From Chitinophaga sp. YR627 (lineage in GTDB: Bacteria; Bacteroidota; Bacteroidia; Chitinophagales; Chitinophagaceae), in NCBI RefSeq assembly GCF_900114995.1, contig NZ_FOUX01000002.1, forward strand, positions 496,001 to 560,000: DNA of 64,000 nucleotides, written 5' to 3'. How positions within the stretch are numbered: the stretch's first letter is position 1; each line of letters opens with the position of its first letter. Position numbers and translations under genes: made by a program. Below the pieces are notes generated by a model that worked only from the letters and a program-made list of their open reading frames with translations, made no database searches and was not told where the DNA came from. Positions 16,476 to 26,153 of this stretch are shown here, one piece after another.

Positions 16476-19322
16476 TTATAATGTCAGGACAAATCTTGTA
16501 AACAGCCTGATACCATTAAAGCCCATCTGTACCGCATCCCAGGCGCCACCGCTTTCACTGTCATAAGCAGATAATCTCGCACCATCTACCACACCCAGTG
16601 AAGGATGTACATTGAAGATATTATCAGCGCCTACAAACCAGTTCAGCTGTTTGGTGAGCTTGTAGTTCACTGCCAGATCAGTCACTGCCTTACCTTTGTA
16701 TTTGAACAGCTCAGGCACCAGTTTATCAGGATCGCTATCCAGTCCTACAACAGGATTGATACCAGTTCCTGCCAGGTCTCCGCTCCAGCCATATCCATAC
16801 AGCTCAACCTTGCCGAAGTAAGTGACATGCGCGCTCACACCGAATTTATTGATACCATAATCGAGGTTCAGACCGATCTTCACCGGCGGTGCAGATGCCA
16901 GTACAAAACGCTCTTCACGATCGCTGAAGAAGGATTTTCTATGCAGATAGCTATCATTCAGTTTCTCAGGTATGTTGATCTTATCGATCTTCATATGCTG
17001 AAAGTTTGCCGCTATTAAAGCCCTGAAACGCTGATTAGCCCAACGTTTGTTATAATCTATCACGATATCAACACCAGTATTGGTAGTATTCACCGCATTC
17101 GCGAAGAACTGCGCGTTATCGATATGAAGATCATTCAGCGTCTGATACAGTTCAGGAGAAAGGGTTGTATCTGATGCACTGAACTGACCGGATAACACGA
17201 TCCTGTCTTTTACTTTTACCAGGTAACCATCTACCGTTACAGACAATGCACTCACAGGTTTCCAGGTGAAACCCAGACTCGCATTGACTGATTTTTCCTG
17301 TTTCAGGTCAGGGATACCCGCTGCTCTGGTAATACTATTGCTGTTAGGCGCAATCTTCACTTCCGTAATAGTTCCCCCCTGTACGTTAGTATACTGTGAA
17401 CTGAAGTTGATCTGTTGTAGGGAAGGTGCACGGAAACCTGTACTCACAGAACCTCTCAGGTTGAAGTTAGAAGTTACTTTATAACGGGTTGCAAATTTAT
17501 AGTTGCTCGTGAAACCAAAGTCGCTGTAGTTCTCCGCACGTACAGCTGCACCGATCAGCCATTTGTCTGTCACATCCAGTTCTGCATCTACAAATCCGGC
17601 GATATTGGAGCGGTTGGCATCCACTTCATCACTCGGACGATAACCAGGGAACCCCTGTGCCCCGGTTGCTTTGAAGAAAGTAGGATCATAGTTTGTATAA
17701 GAGGCCGCATCACCCGCATAGATCTGGTATTTCTCATAACGGTATTCAGCGCCCAATGCCAGGTGCAGACCCTGTGCCACACCACTGAACTCTTTACCAA
17801 CGGTCAGGTTAGCGGTATTCTGCAGGAAGGAAAAGCCACCATCATCAAAGTGTGTAGGCGTATTTGCTCCCATAGAAGCATTAAAGGTCTTATCACCATA
17901 GAAGTGGAAGTCGTTACGACCGATGGTGTTACTCAGGTCCCAGGTCCAGTCATTACCAAATTCTCCTTTGATACCTGCGGCGGCTGACCAGTCCCTGATC
18001 TTATTCTGAATATGCGGATCAAATACGGTGTCATTAGCAGCACCACCTGGAGAAGATACCGGGTACATGATATCCTTATAGAAGATCAGGTTACCGCTAG
18101 CGTCTGTGGGGAAACGGTCGGGATGTCCGCTGGAACTGGGGTTATTACCATTAAAGTGACGGGAATAGGCATATGCGTCGGAGAACTTATAGTTATAGCC
18201 CCCAAACGCATAAAAAGTGGTTTTTCCGTCAGCAAAAGGCAGTTCCAGGTTAAGCATACCGCCACCTGTAGTTTTTGAAGCATCGCCATAAGAGCGTCTT
18301 ACTACGTTAATCGGCAAAGCGTCTTTGTTGGCCAGATTGGTATCCAGTACCTGACGGTAGGTCTTTCCCTGTTTCAGGAAATTGCCTGAAAAGTTCAGGA
18401 AACCGCCATTCTTACCCAAAGGCACACCATAACTGAGACCTACAGATACGGCGTTACCATCAATGGCGCCACCGCTTTTATACTGGTTCAGGTCCTGACC
18501 GAAATGGGTATTGTATTTATGATCGTAATACCCGGCATATCCGGCATTCACGTACAGGTGATTCACTTCTTTCTTTAAGATGATGTTGATCACACCCGCG
18601 ATCGCATCAGAACCATATTGGGCCGATGCACCGTCACGCAGTATTTCTACACGGTCAATAGCGGCTTCCGGGATGGCATTCAGGTCAGTACCTGAGTTAC
18701 CACGGCCACGGGTACCATATACGGCAATAAAGGCCGTCTGATGCCGGCGTTTACCATTCACCAGCACCAGGGTCTGATCTGGTCCCAGACCACGTAAGGT
18801 AGCCAGGTCGATCTGGTCGGCGCCGTCGCTTCCGCTCTGTTTGTTATAGTTAAAAGAAGGAGCGGACACATTCAGCAGGGCAGTCAGGTCCATTTTTGCC
18901 GTCGGATAGGCGGTCTGGCTCATGGAGATCACGTCTACCGGTACAGGTGTCTCTATCCTTGCACGGCCACCGGAACGGGTACCTACCAGTACGACCTGTG
19001 ATAGTTCCGATACCGTAGAAGTCAGCTGAACATCCACCACGGTACGGCTATTGACAGGCACGGATAATGGTTTAAACCCAATAGCGCTGAGTTCCAGCAC
19101 ATCGTCTGATTTAGCCTCGATGGCGTAGGCGCCGTCTTTACCCGTCAGCGTACCCGTACCGCTCAGTTTTACCCGCACGGTAATACCTTCCAGGGGCACG
19201 CCTGTGGTGGCATCCGTTACCTTACCGGTGATTCTTTGTTTCTGTGCATATGCAGCAGCAAATGGTACATAGAGGCATAACAATAATAATACGATTCGAT
19301 TTAGACTCCTGGTTGACATCAT
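16476..19322 (-). CDS. TonB-dependent receptor with CarboxypepD_reg-like N-terminus, no SusD partner
   Basis: The protein has 948 residues. A signal peptide ends near AAAYAQKQ. A carboxypeptidase-regulatory-like beta-sandwich follows (ITGKVTDATTGVPLEGITV), then a plug domain (about 110-245) with LRGLGPDQTLVLVNGKRR and IDRVEILRDGASAQYGSDAIAGVINI, and a barrel ending in aromatic FTRFVLTL. Such receptors import nutrients or metal chelates using TonB energy. No susD gene lies beside it, which argues against a glycan-utilisation locus and suggests a siderophore, vitamin or small-ligand receptor. An AraC regulator is divergent upstream. Confidence 0.92.
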   Translation of the reverse strand: MMSTRSLNRIVLLLLCLYVPFAAAYAQKQRITGKVTDATTGVPLEGITVRVKLSGTGTLTGKDGAYAIEAKSDDVLELSAIGFKPLSVPVNSRTVVDVQLTSTVSELSQVVLVGTRSGGRARIETPVPVDVISMSQTAYPTAKMDLTALLNVSAPSFNYNKQSGSDGADQIDLATLRGLGPDQTLVLVNGKRRHQTAFIAVYGTRGRGNSGTDLNAIPEAAIDRVEILRDGASAQYGSDAIAGVINIILKKEVNHLYVNAGYAGYYDHKYNTHFGQDLNQYKSGGAIDGNAVSVGLSYGVPLGKNGGFLNFSGNFLKQGKTYRQVLDTNLANKDALPINVVRRSYGDASKTTGGGMLNLELPFADGKTTFYAFGGYNYKFSDAYAYSRHFNGNNPSSSGHPDRFPTDASGNLIFYKDIMYPVSSPGGAANDTVFDPHIQNKIRDWSAAAGIKGEFGNDWTWDLSNTIGRNDFHFYGDKTFNASMGANTPTHFDDGGFSFLQNTANLTVGKEFSGVAQGLHLALGAEYRYEKYQIYAGDAASYTNYDPTFFKATGAQGFPGYRPSDEVDANRSNIAGFVDAELDVTDKWLIGAAVRAENYSDFGFTSNYKFATRYKVTSNFNLRGSVSTGFRAPSLQQINFSSQYTNVQGGTITEVKIAPNSNSITRAAGIPDLKQEKSVNASLGFTWKPVSALSVTVDGYLVKVKDRIVLSGQFSASDTTLSPELYQTLNDLHIDNAQFFANAVNTTNTGVDIVIDYNKRWANQRFRALIAANFQHMKIDKINIPEKLNDSYLHRKSFFSDREERFVLASAPPVKIGLNLDYGINKFGVSAHVTYFGKVELYGYGWSGDLAGTGINPVVGLDSDPDKLVPELFKYKGKAVTDLAVNYKLTKQLNWFVGADNIFNVHPSLGVVDGARLSAYDSESGGAWDAVQMGFNGIRLFTRFVLTL

Positions 19323-19903
19323 ATATTGCTTTTGGTTTGGGTTATAGATAAATATAACCTATTTCAGACATATAGTTAAAACACCCTTTCGCTACTGAGT
19401 AGTATATACTTAAATGTTATAACGCATATATTCATTCTATTTGTTATAGGTCGGCATACATATAATAAACACCGATCTATTAACACTTGTTTAACCGAGT
19501 CACTTATAAATCAACATTTTAATCTTCTCATGATCATTTTTTCCAGTTAATGGAAAAACAATCGACAAGCATTAACGAGTCATTAACTTTTAAGCAAAAA
19601 CTAAAAGATAACTTTATGCGCAGCTAGTAAACGCAGCCTCTAATTAAAGAGATCAACTATACGATGTCATTGTGATAGTTAAATTGCTCAACATGTGATT
19701 TTCCACGTCTTGTTATACCGTTAATAAGAGAATCCAGATACCCGGTTCCTGGAAACCAGCCGCCATGTTTTCCAGCCCCCCCGCGCAGTAGATGGTCATG
19801 TCTGTTATTCTCTGCATCGCATAACATTACCGAATGTTTTATACAGGCGTAAGCCCGGCATAAATAATATGCTGTATTCTCAATCAAAAAAACCAATCTA
19901 AAG
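19323..19903. other. Long divergent control region, TonB receptor / AraC regulator
   Basis: The 581 AT-rich bases contain no supported gene; the minus-strand frame at 19657-20037 lacks recognisable features. On the plus strand TAACTTTA near 19610 and on the minus strand TATATTTA near 19360 are one-mismatch -7 boxes. The size and position suggest operators for the AraC protein, but no clear repeated site was found by eye. Confidence 0.4.
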
Positions 19904-20911
19904 ATGTACCTCTTTTCAGCAGAATCCATTGAATTTTTCAGGGAGCTGCACTCCCCCTCAGATGTTCCTAAAAGATTTGCCAGCAAGATTATGCTCCACT
20001 CCAGCAAAGTGCTACACGGCGACCAGCAAAAGACCATTTTTCTTCAACGCATTACGGCAGGCTTTTTTGAGATCTTTGAACACCATGTGGTGTGCAATGC
20101 TCCGGAAACGGAGATCCTGCCCACTCCTCTTATCCCGTCTCTGCACCTGCACGTTTCAATGGACGACAATGAAGTCGACGCCTATGTCAACGGTCAACAA
20201 GGGGTTGAGCTAAAACCCCGGGAAGTCAATCTCTTTTACCTGGAAGAGATCAATATCGCAGTTTTGCCTCCGGGGAAACACTGCTTTTTCCACATTGCTT
20301 TTAAAAATGAAACCTTGTTCCGCCTGCTGAAAAAGAAGCCCTTTGCAGCGTTGTACAATAAGTTCCAGAAGAAAGTAAAACAGGTAGAAGACGAGATGGG
20401 CGGCATGCTCAACGAGCCTGGTCAGGTGACTATGGATGCTTATTTCATGATGCTCATACATGAGATCAGACAATGTAACTTTAACGAGCAGGCCAGCAAA
20501 TATTACCGCGAAAAGAAATGCCAGCTGATGCTGGAACATTTCCTCCGGCAGATACTCCATATCCGCGAATCAAAAATCGAGCTGACCGATCAGAAGATCC
20601 TGACGCTGGATTATGTAAAAGAATACGTCAAACTGAACATTAACAAGTCCATCAATGTGAAGCAACTGGCGGGACAATTCAACATCAGCACAAATCTGCT
20701 TGAAAAAGGCTTCCGGCAACTGAATGGTATTTCCCTGCGCACTTTTATTCACATGTACCGCATGGAATTCAGTACCAAACTGCTGGCTATTAAAGGTATG
20801 CCACCTGACAGTATTGCACGGCTTACAGGCTTCAGGAACTATGCTGCACTGGATGCCGCGTTCTACAAATACTTCGGTTGTGCTGCGGAGGTTTTCCACG
20901 AACAATGTTAA
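19904..20911 (+). CDS. AraC family transcriptional regulator
   Basis: A 335-residue regulator. The last ~100 residues form the double helix-turn-helix of the AraC family (YVKLNINKSINVKQLAGQF, ISTNLLEKGFRQLNG, then FIHMYRMEFSTKLL and DSIARLTGFRNYAALDAAFYKYFG). The N-terminal ~210 residues are an uncharacterised sensor domain with no identifiable ligand site. It is transcribed away from the TonB receptor, the obvious candidate target. A hairpin terminator follows. Confidence 0.88.
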   Translation: MYLFSAESIEFFRELHSPSDVPKRFASKIMLHSSKVLHGDQQKTIFLQRITAGFFEIFEHHVVCNAPETEILPTPLIPSLHLHVSMDDNEVDAYVNGQQGVELKPREVNLFYLEEINIAVLPPGKHCFFHIAFKNETLFRLLKKKPFAALYNKFQKKVKQVEDEMGGMLNEPGQVTMDAYFMMLIHEIRQCNFNEQASKYYREKKCQLMLEHFLRQILHIRESKIELTDQKILTLDYVKEYVKLNINKSINVKQLAGQFNISTNLLEKGFRQLNGISLRTFIHMYRMEFSTKLLAIKGMPPDSIARLTGFRNYAALDAAFYKYFGCAAEVFHEQC

Positions 20912-20946
20912 CGGCGATATATCGCTATCCAGATACCGGTAAAATG

Positions 20947-20986
20947 AAAAGGAGGTTGTCTCAAAAGTATTGAGCAGCCTCCTTTT
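20947..20986 (+). terminator. Terminator after the AraC gene
   Basis: An imperfect stem pairs AAAAGGAGG...CTCAA with TTGAG...CCTCCTTTT, with a short loop and T-rich end. It lies 36 bases past the stop. Confidence 0.85.
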
Positions 20987-21200
20987 ATTTCAGGTACCTG
21001 AGGGCATCAGGTAGTCATTTAAGCAATTCCGAGAACGTTCGTTTAATTTTGATACATCCTCATTTTTATGCCCGCAACTCCGGTCATCACTGGTTTTCTC
21101 CTTATGACCCGGGCATGCTCCCCAGGTTATACAGAAACAGTACATTTACACCATTGCAGACGGCATACATGTTGTCAGTTATAAGATAAACTCTTTTCTT

Positions 21201-22559
21201 ATGAGCACCTTTCAGAGCATCAACCCGTATAATCAGGAAACAATAGCAGAATATGCCTCTCATACGCAGGCAGACATAGAACAGAGACTGGCATGGGGCC
21301 ATCAGGCATTCCGTCATATGGCACACAGCTCCCTGCAGGAGCGTTGTGAGTGGATGCTTGCACTGGCACAGTTACTTAAGACGAACGTAGACCAGCATGC
21401 GGCCATTATCACGCGTGAAATGGGCAAAACACTGAAAGAAGCGAAAGCAGAGGTCCTGAAATGTGCCACTACTGCCGAGTATTATGTAGAACATATCGCT
21501 AAGATGCTACAACCCAAACTGATCAGCACAGATGCGCGGCAGAGCTATGTATCTTATGAGCCCAAAGGCATTATCCTGGCGATCATGCCCTGGAACTTTC
21601 CTTACTGGCAGGTATTCCGCTTTGCCATCCCCAATCTGCTGGCCGGTAATTCCGGACTACTCAAACATGCCAGCAATGTCAGCGGCTGTGCCCTGGCGAT
21701 AGAAGACGTCTTTTTGCAGGCTGGTTTTCCGGAAGGGGCTTTCCAGGCATTACTGGTCAATTCCAAACATATCGAACCCGTTATCGCGGACAGCCGTGTA
21801 CAGGGTGTCACACTGACAGGTAGCACTGCTGCCGGTCAAAGTGTTGGTGCGCTGGCGGGAAAATATATCAAGAAATCCGTCCTCGAACTGGGCGGCAGCG
21901 ACCCTTTCATTGTCCTGAAAGACGCTAATCTGGAAGATGCCGCCCGGACAGCGGTAAAAGCCCGGATGCAAAATGCCGGTCAGTCCTGTATCGCCGCTAA
22001 ACGCTGGATAGTGGAAGAAGCAGTAGCGGAAGACTTTACGGATAAGGTCAGCCGTATCCTCCGGGAAATGAAACAGGGCGACCCTTTCAATCCGGCTACT
22101 GATATGGGACCAATGGCGCGTCCTGACCTGGCCGGCGAACTGGCCCAGCAGCTACAGCAGAGCATTAACCAGGGCGCCAGACTGGCACTGGGCGGACAAC
22201 AGGAATCGGCTAATTTCGCCCCTACCCTGCTGACAAACGTGCAAAAAGGGATGACCGCCTTTGATGAAGAGACTTTCGGGCCACTGGCAGTCATTATCAG
22301 GGCCAGAAATGAGGACCATGCGATCGAACTGGCTAACCAGACGCCTTTCGGACTTGGTTCCTCTCTCTGGACAAGCGATCTTGACAAGGCTAAAAAGCTG
22401 GCCAGACAAATAGATAGCGGAAATGTGTTCATCAATGCCATGGTGCGTTCAGACGCCCGTTTGCCCTTTGGTGGCGTAAAACTGTCCGGTTACGGCAGAG
22501 AACTGTCCCTCGAAGGCACACATGAATTTTTGAATGTTAAAACGGTTTACATAGCTTAG
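21201..22559 (+). CDS. NAD(P)-dependent succinate-semialdehyde dehydrogenase-type aldehyde dehydrogenase
   Basis: The 452-residue protein belongs to the aldehyde dehydrogenase superfamily. The cofactor region [14 protein letters not shown] and the active-site segments [12 protein letters not shown] (Glu) and [11 protein letters not shown] (catalytic Cys) are intact, as is the C-terminal [10 protein letters not shown] and [15 protein letters not shown]. Sequence style and length fit the shorter succinate-semialdehyde dehydrogenase branch (oxidation of succinate semialdehyde to succinate), but substrate is often mis-assigned in this family. There is no neighbouring GABA transaminase. coaA follows after 48 bases. 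Confidence 0.88.
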   Translation: MSTFQSINPYNQETIAEYASHTQADIEQRLAWGHQAFRHMAHSSLQERCEWMLALAQLLKTNVDQHAAIITREMGKTLKEAKAEVLKCATTAEYYVEHIAKMLQPKLISTDARQSYVSYEPKGIILAIMPWNFPYWQVFRFAIPNLLAGNSGLLKHASNVSGCALAIEDVFLQAGFPEGAFQALLVNSKHIEPVIADSRVQGVTLTGSTAAGQSVGALAGKYIKKSVLELGGSDPFIVLKDANLEDAARTAVKARMQNAGQSCIAAKRWIVEEAVAEDFTDKVSRILREMKQGDPFNPATDMGPMARPDLAGELAQQLQQSINQGARLALGGQQESANFAPTLLTNVQKGMTAFDEETFGPLAVIIRARNEDHAIELANQTPFGLGSSLWTSDLDKAKKLARQIDSGNVFINAMVRSDARLPFGGVKLSGYGRELSLEGTHEFLNVKTVYIA

Positions 22560-22607
22560 CAGCCTGAAATTTACAGGTACAACAAGTAAACAGGCAACAA
22601 AATCTGC

Positions 22608-23549
22608 ATGACGAGGAATAATTATGCTCCCTATATTACCATCAGCAGGGAGGAATGGGCAAAAAGGAGTGACGATCCTATGTTACACCTACTGAATGAT
22701 TTCGAGACCTTGCAGGGGTTGAACGAACCGCTGACAATGGAAGAGATCACCCAGATATATGTACCGCTCTCCCGGTTGCTAAACCTCTATGTCAGCGGAG
22801 CACAACGCTTACACGCAGCCACGAACAGCTTTCTGGGCAGTCAGTTCCTGAAAGTCCCTTTCATTATCGGTATCGCCGGTAGCGTAGCAGTAGGTAAAAG
22901 TACTACTGCCCGTGTATTGCAGCGCCTGTTATCTGCATGGCCCAATCACCCGAAAGTAGACCTGGTTACAACAGACGGTTTCCTCTACCCTAACAAGGTG
23001 CTGGAACAAAAAGGCATCATGAACAGGAAAGGCTTTCCCGAAAGCTATGATATCCGCCGCCTGATACAGTTCCTCACCAATGTAAAATCTGCCAGGGAAA
23101 GGGTTTCCGTACCGGTATACAGTCATCTGGAATACGATATTCTGCCCAACGAGTTAAAGTGGATAGAATCGCCTGATATCGTAATTGTTGAAGGGGTCAA
23201 CGTATTGCAGGTAAGACACCGGCAGCAGCATAAGGAACCGACTATTTTCGTATCCGACTTCTTCGACTTCTCCATCTTTGTGGACGCGGAACTGGACGAC
23301 TTACAGCAATGGTATATTTCCAGGTTCAAATCCCTGCGGCAGACCGCCTTCCGTAACCCGGAATCCTATTTCCACCGGTATGCCCATCTTTCTGATGCTG
23401 AATCAGAAGTGATCGCTACCAATATCTGGAATGAGATCAATAAGCCCAACCTGGAACTGAATATCCTGCCTACCCGTTTCCGGGCCAGTCTGATACTGGA
23501 AAAAGGCAACCATCATTTCGTCCAGTCGCTGAAACTCAGAAGGATCTGA
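22608..23549 (+). CDS. coaA: Type I pantothenate kinase
   Basis: At 313 residues this matches bacterial CoaA. The P-loop [15 protein letters not shown] lies near residue 90, followed by the family motifs [22 protein letters not shown] and HLEYDILP. The enzyme phosphorylates pantothenate in the first step of CoA synthesis. It lies between the aldehyde dehydrogenase and a Crp-type regulator, with gaps of 48 and 15 bases. Confidence 0.96.
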   Translation: MTRNNYAPYITISREEWAKRSDDPMLHLLNDFETLQGLNEPLTMEEITQIYVPLSRLLNLYVSGAQRLHAATNSFLGSQFLKVPFIIGIAGSVAVGKSTTARVLQRLLSAWPNHPKVDLVTTDGFLYPNKVLEQKGIMNRKGFPESYDIRRLIQFLTNVKSARERVSVPVYSHLEYDILPNELKWIESPDIVIVEGVNVLQVRHRQQHKEPTIFVSDFFDFSIFVDAELDDLQQWYISRFKSLRQTAFRNPESYFHRYAHLSDAESEVIATNIWNEINKPNLELNILPTRFRASLILEKGNHHFVQSLKLRRI

Positions 23550-23564
23550 TCTAAAATATTTCAT

Positions 23565-24140
23565 ATGCCAGATATCCTTGCGATAAAACAGGCACTCTTA
23601 CAGCTTGATAAGCATTCAGGAGATAGCTGGCACTTATTTGAGCCGTTACTGCAACCCATGGAATGCAGCAACGGCTCTTTTCTTGCTCATGCAGGCAGGG
23701 TCTCTTCTGCCATCTATTTTATCAGTTCCGGCATTGTCCGGGTCTTTACCCTACATCAGGATAAAGAAGTATGCCTCGATTTCGCATTTCCGGGGCAGTT
23801 TTCGACCGCTTATGCCTCCTTTATCACACAGACTCCATCCATCGTCTCACTGCAGGCTATAACGCCTGTAAATGGCTTTGCTTTCTATTATAAGGATCTG
23901 CAGGAGCTGTATAGTAAAAGTCATGAAGCAGAAAGGACCGGCCGTCTGCTGGCGGAGTACCAGTATCTCCGTAAATACCGCCGGGAACTGGCTTTTCTGC
24001 AACTCACAGCGCGCGAACGATATATACAGCTGCTGGAAGAATATCCACAGGTCGTACAGCAGATCCCTGTGAAATACATCGCCTCCTACCTGGGTATTGA
24101 ACCTGAAAGCCTCAGCAGGATCCGCAAAGGCCTTACCTGA
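23565..24140 (+). CDS. Crp/Fnr family transcriptional regulator
   Basis: This 191-residue protein has an N-terminal cyclic-nucleotide-binding-type beta-roll (LLQPMECSNGSFLAHAG, AIYFISSGIVRVF) and a short C-terminal helix-turn-helix (VKYIASYLGIEPESLSRIRK). No Cys cluster for an iron-sulfur centre is visible, so an oxygen-sensing Fnr role is unlikely. Its last 8 bases overlap the end of the converging DoxX-like gene. A palindrome at 24626-24639 in the next promoter region is a possible site for it. Confidence 0.87.
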   Translation: MPDILAIKQALLQLDKHSGDSWHLFEPLLQPMECSNGSFLAHAGRVSSAIYFISSGIVRVFTLHQDKEVCLDFAFPGQFSTAYASFITQTPSIVSLQAITPVNGFAFYYKDLQELYSKSHEAERTGRLLAEYQYLRKYRRELAFLQLTARERYIQLLEEYPQVVQQIPVKYIASYLGIEPESLSRIRKGLT

Positions 24141-24579
24141 CACACCACCATATCCATGCGATATAAACCGGCTGAAAGGCCAGGCGGCTCCAGGTATACC
24201 AGGGTTTAGCGGGTAATCCGCCGGGAGCGGGCAACTGTTTTACCGCTACATAGATATTTGCAGGAAACATGACGATCAGTAAAAGAATCAACCCGCAGGC
24301 CGCATAGATCCTCACTGCCGGTACCAGCAATCCTATTCCGAATACAATTTCCAGTACGCCACTGATCAGGACCAGCTCCAGTGCATAGGGCAGCCAGCCC
24401 CCGATCATATATGTCAGTTTACGGGGCGTTGCCAGGTGCATGATACCAATCAGTACAAACATGACTGCCGCAGCGATCACTGCGTCATTTTGCAGCTGCT
24501 GTAACCAGGCAATACTGAACAGATGGCCTGTCAGCAGTAATAATAAGCCTATTGTTAAAAGTCCGGATAAGAATGCCAT
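24133..24579 (-). CDS. DoxX-like small membrane protein
   Basis: The 148-residue protein has four predicted helices (MAFLSGLLTIGLLLLLTG, AVIAAAVMFVLIGIMH, LVLISGVLEIVFGIGLLVPA, LILLLIVMFPANIYV), with MHLATPRKLTYMI and FPANIYVAV, features of the DoxX-like membrane family of Bacteroidota. No catalytic residues are evident. Its 3' end overlaps the Crp-type gene by 8 bases. It is divergent from yceI across a region with a perfect palindrome. Confidence 0.78.
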   Translation of the reverse strand: MAFLSGLLTIGLLLLLTGHLFSIAWLQQLQNDAVIAAAVMFVLIGIMHLATPRKLTYMIGGWLPYALELVLISGVLEIVFGIGLLVPAVRIYAACGLILLLIVMFPANIYVAVKQLPAPGGLPAKPWYTWSRLAFQPVYIAWIWWCVR

Positions 24580-24625
24580 AACCTTGATTTTGGTACAAAG
24601 TTCCCTGAAATGAGTACCCGGCGAA

Positions 24626-24639
24626 CTAACATATGTTAG
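24626..24639. promoter_or_regulatory. Perfect 14-base palindrome, candidate operator
   Basis: CTAACATATGTTAG lies between the divergent DoxX-like and yceI genes, about 70 bases upstream of the yceI -7 box. Size and symmetry suit a dimeric MarR- or Crp-type repressor or activator. Confidence 0.5.
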
Positions 24640-24684
24640 CTTTTACCATAGCCACTTATTAACATTAATTTATAGGTATTCTTT

Positions 24685-24715
24685 TTGCAGTAGAGCATTT
24701 ATCACATTACTTTTG
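24685..24715 (+). promoter_or_regulatory. Bacteroidota promoter of yceI
   Basis: TTG at 24685-24687 (within TTTTTG), a 20-base spacer and TACTTTTG at 24708-24715 match the consensus exactly. The predicted transcript starts about 10-25 bases before the initiation codon. Confidence 0.8.
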
Positions 24716-24734
24716 AAACCAGTCATTTACATAA

Positions 24735-25280
24735 ATGAACATTACAATGAAAAGAGCACTCTATCCATTAGCATTTGCGCTTGTACTATTTGCTTCTGCC
24801 TTCACGTTCGTCTCCTCCCAGAACTGGAAGATCGCAGAAGGATACTCTGTTAAATTTTCTGGCTCAGGCGCCAACGGCATATTCAAAGATCTGAAAGGAC
24901 AGGTTGTATTCGATGAGAAAAATCTGGCTGCTTCCAAATTTGACGTAACAATTCCGGTAAGCTCCATCAACACCGGTAACGGCTTAAAGAACACACATGC
25001 AAAAGGTGGTAAATGGTTTGATGCCTCTAAATTTCCCGACATCCATTTTGTATCTTCCAAAGTGACTAAAACTGCTACAGGTTATGATGCACAGGGTGAA
25101 CTGGAAATGCATGGTGTGAAAAAACCTTTTACAATTCCTTTTACATTTGCAAAGAATGGCAACGGCGGTACCTTCACAGGTAACTTCGATGTGAACCGCG
25201 TAGACTTTGGTATCGGTGAAGCAGGCGGCAGAGTGGATGATGTATTCAAACTGCAGGTAAGCGTACCTGTTATACAATAA
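24735..25280 (+). CDS. YceI family periplasmic lipid-binding protein
   Basis: The 181-residue protein has a signal peptide (ALYPLAFALVLFASAFTF). An ATG at 24747 is an equally good start. The mature part is a YceI lipocalin-like barrel: WKIAEGYSVKFSGSGANGIFKDLKG, ASKFPDIHFVSSKV, GELEMHGVKKPFTIPF. YceI proteins bind isoprenoid-type lipids and are often linked to quinone or stress functions. It heads an apparent operon with a small membrane protein (13-base gap) and a DUF2185 gene (8-base gap). Confidence 0.92.
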   Translation: MNITMKRALYPLAFALVLFASAFTFVSSQNWKIAEGYSVKFSGSGANGIFKDLKGQVVFDEKNLAASKFDVTIPVSSINTGNGLKNTHAKGGKWFDASKFPDIHFVSSKVTKTATGYDAQGELEMHGVKKPFTIPFTFAKNGNGGTFTGNFDVNRVDFGIGEAGGRVDDVFKLQVSVPVIQ

Positions 25281-25293
25281 GCATTATCATTGC

Positions 25294-25686
25294 ATGTTTA
25301 AAAGATATTTCCTCGCAGGAATAGCAGCAGGCCTTCTTTCAGGACTTGCTGCTTTTTTTTACCATCGCATCTACACAGCTGCGATAGAAGAAAGCTTTGC
25401 ACAGCTTGTCTCTCCGACAAGTATCTTCAGTGCCTGTCTCTTCGCCGGTATGCTGATCGCTTTATTCTGCTATACGATCCGTTCCTTCTTCAAAAAGGAT
25501 GTAGAGAGATTAACGAGTATACTGGTTGTAGGAACTACGATGTTAAGCATGAGTATTCCTTTTATGGTGAGCCTTCCCCTGGAGATAGACAGACCGGAAT
25601 TGTTTCCTGGCCTGGTGATACCGATGCAATTGTTTCCGGCGCTTGCCTGGTTCGTCGTAAAGCCGTTTGCAGGTATTAAATCTTAA
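25294..25686 (+). CDS. Small four-helix membrane protein, function unknown
   Basis: The 130-residue protein has four hydrophobic segments (about 5-25, 42-63, 75-95, 105-122) and little else. I do not recognise the family; it loosely resembles the small DUF4199-type membrane proteins of Bacteroidota. It lies between yceI and the DUF2185 gene with very short gaps, so co-expression is likely. Confidence 0.7.
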   Translation: MFKRYFLAGIAAGLLSGLAAFFYHRIYTAAIEESFAQLVSPTSIFSACLFAGMLIALFCYTIRSFFKKDVERLTSILVVGTTMLSMSIPFMVSLPLEIDRPELFPGLVIPMQLFPALAWFVVKPFAGIKS

Positions 25687-25694
25687 GAGCAATT

Positions 25695-26024
25695 ATGAAA
25701 AAATTCATACTACAACCCGATCAGATACGCTCTCTTTTACCATCTAAAGGATTCGCATTAGCTACAGATAGAATTACTGTTGATGGTGCGCCTGTCGGCT
25801 ATATGTACAGATCAGCACCAATGAACAATGAAGATAGCGGCTGGCGTTTTTTCGATGGGACAGAATCCCTGGAGTATATGGCAAATAACGATAATAGCGG
25901 CGTGTATAAAGTTAACACAATTGCTAACCTGGATCCTGCTATTATACCATATATGCATATGGCTATTGGTGTAAGACTGGAACGTATACCAGGCACTAAT
26001 AAATTCTGTGAAGTTGTGGATTAG
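25695..26024 (+). CDS. DUF2185 (Imm33-like) protein, possible immunity protein
   Basis: The 109-residue protein has no signal peptide and matches the pattern I associate with DUF2185: ATDRITVDGAPVGYMYR, EDSGWRFFDGTESLEYM, NSGVYKVNTIANLDPAIIPY. Members of this family have been proposed as immunity proteins in polymorphic-toxin systems. No toxin gene is next to it, but the hcp gene of the T6SS locus starts its terminator 70 bases away. Immunity is inference; a housekeeping role in the yceI operon is equally possible. Confidence 0.72.
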   Translation: MKKFILQPDQIRSLLPSKGFALATDRITVDGAPVGYMYRSAPMNNEDSGWRFFDGTESLEYMANNDNSGVYKVNTIANLDPAIIPYMHMAIGVRLERIPGTNKFCEVVD

Positions 26025-26095
26025 TACGACCACTTATTCACATTACAGTTACAATTCATTTTATTATAACGTTCACCAATACACTAAAACCAAAA

Positions 26096-26117
26096 AGCCC
26101 CCGCTTTCGCGAGGGCT
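26096..26117 (-). terminator. Terminator of the hcp (tssD) transcript
   Basis: A 9-base-pair stem with one mismatch (AGCCCCCGC, TTTC loop) on the minus strand is followed by TTTTTGGTTTT. It lies 37 bases beyond the tssD stop. Confidence 0.8.
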
Positions 26118-26153
26118 ATGGTACAATTACGTTCAGTTAACAAATTATACCAA

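Noticed and set aside
19657..20037. 126-residue minus-strand frame in the AraC/TonB control region
   Set aside because: Overlaps the start of the AraC gene and has no recognisable motif.
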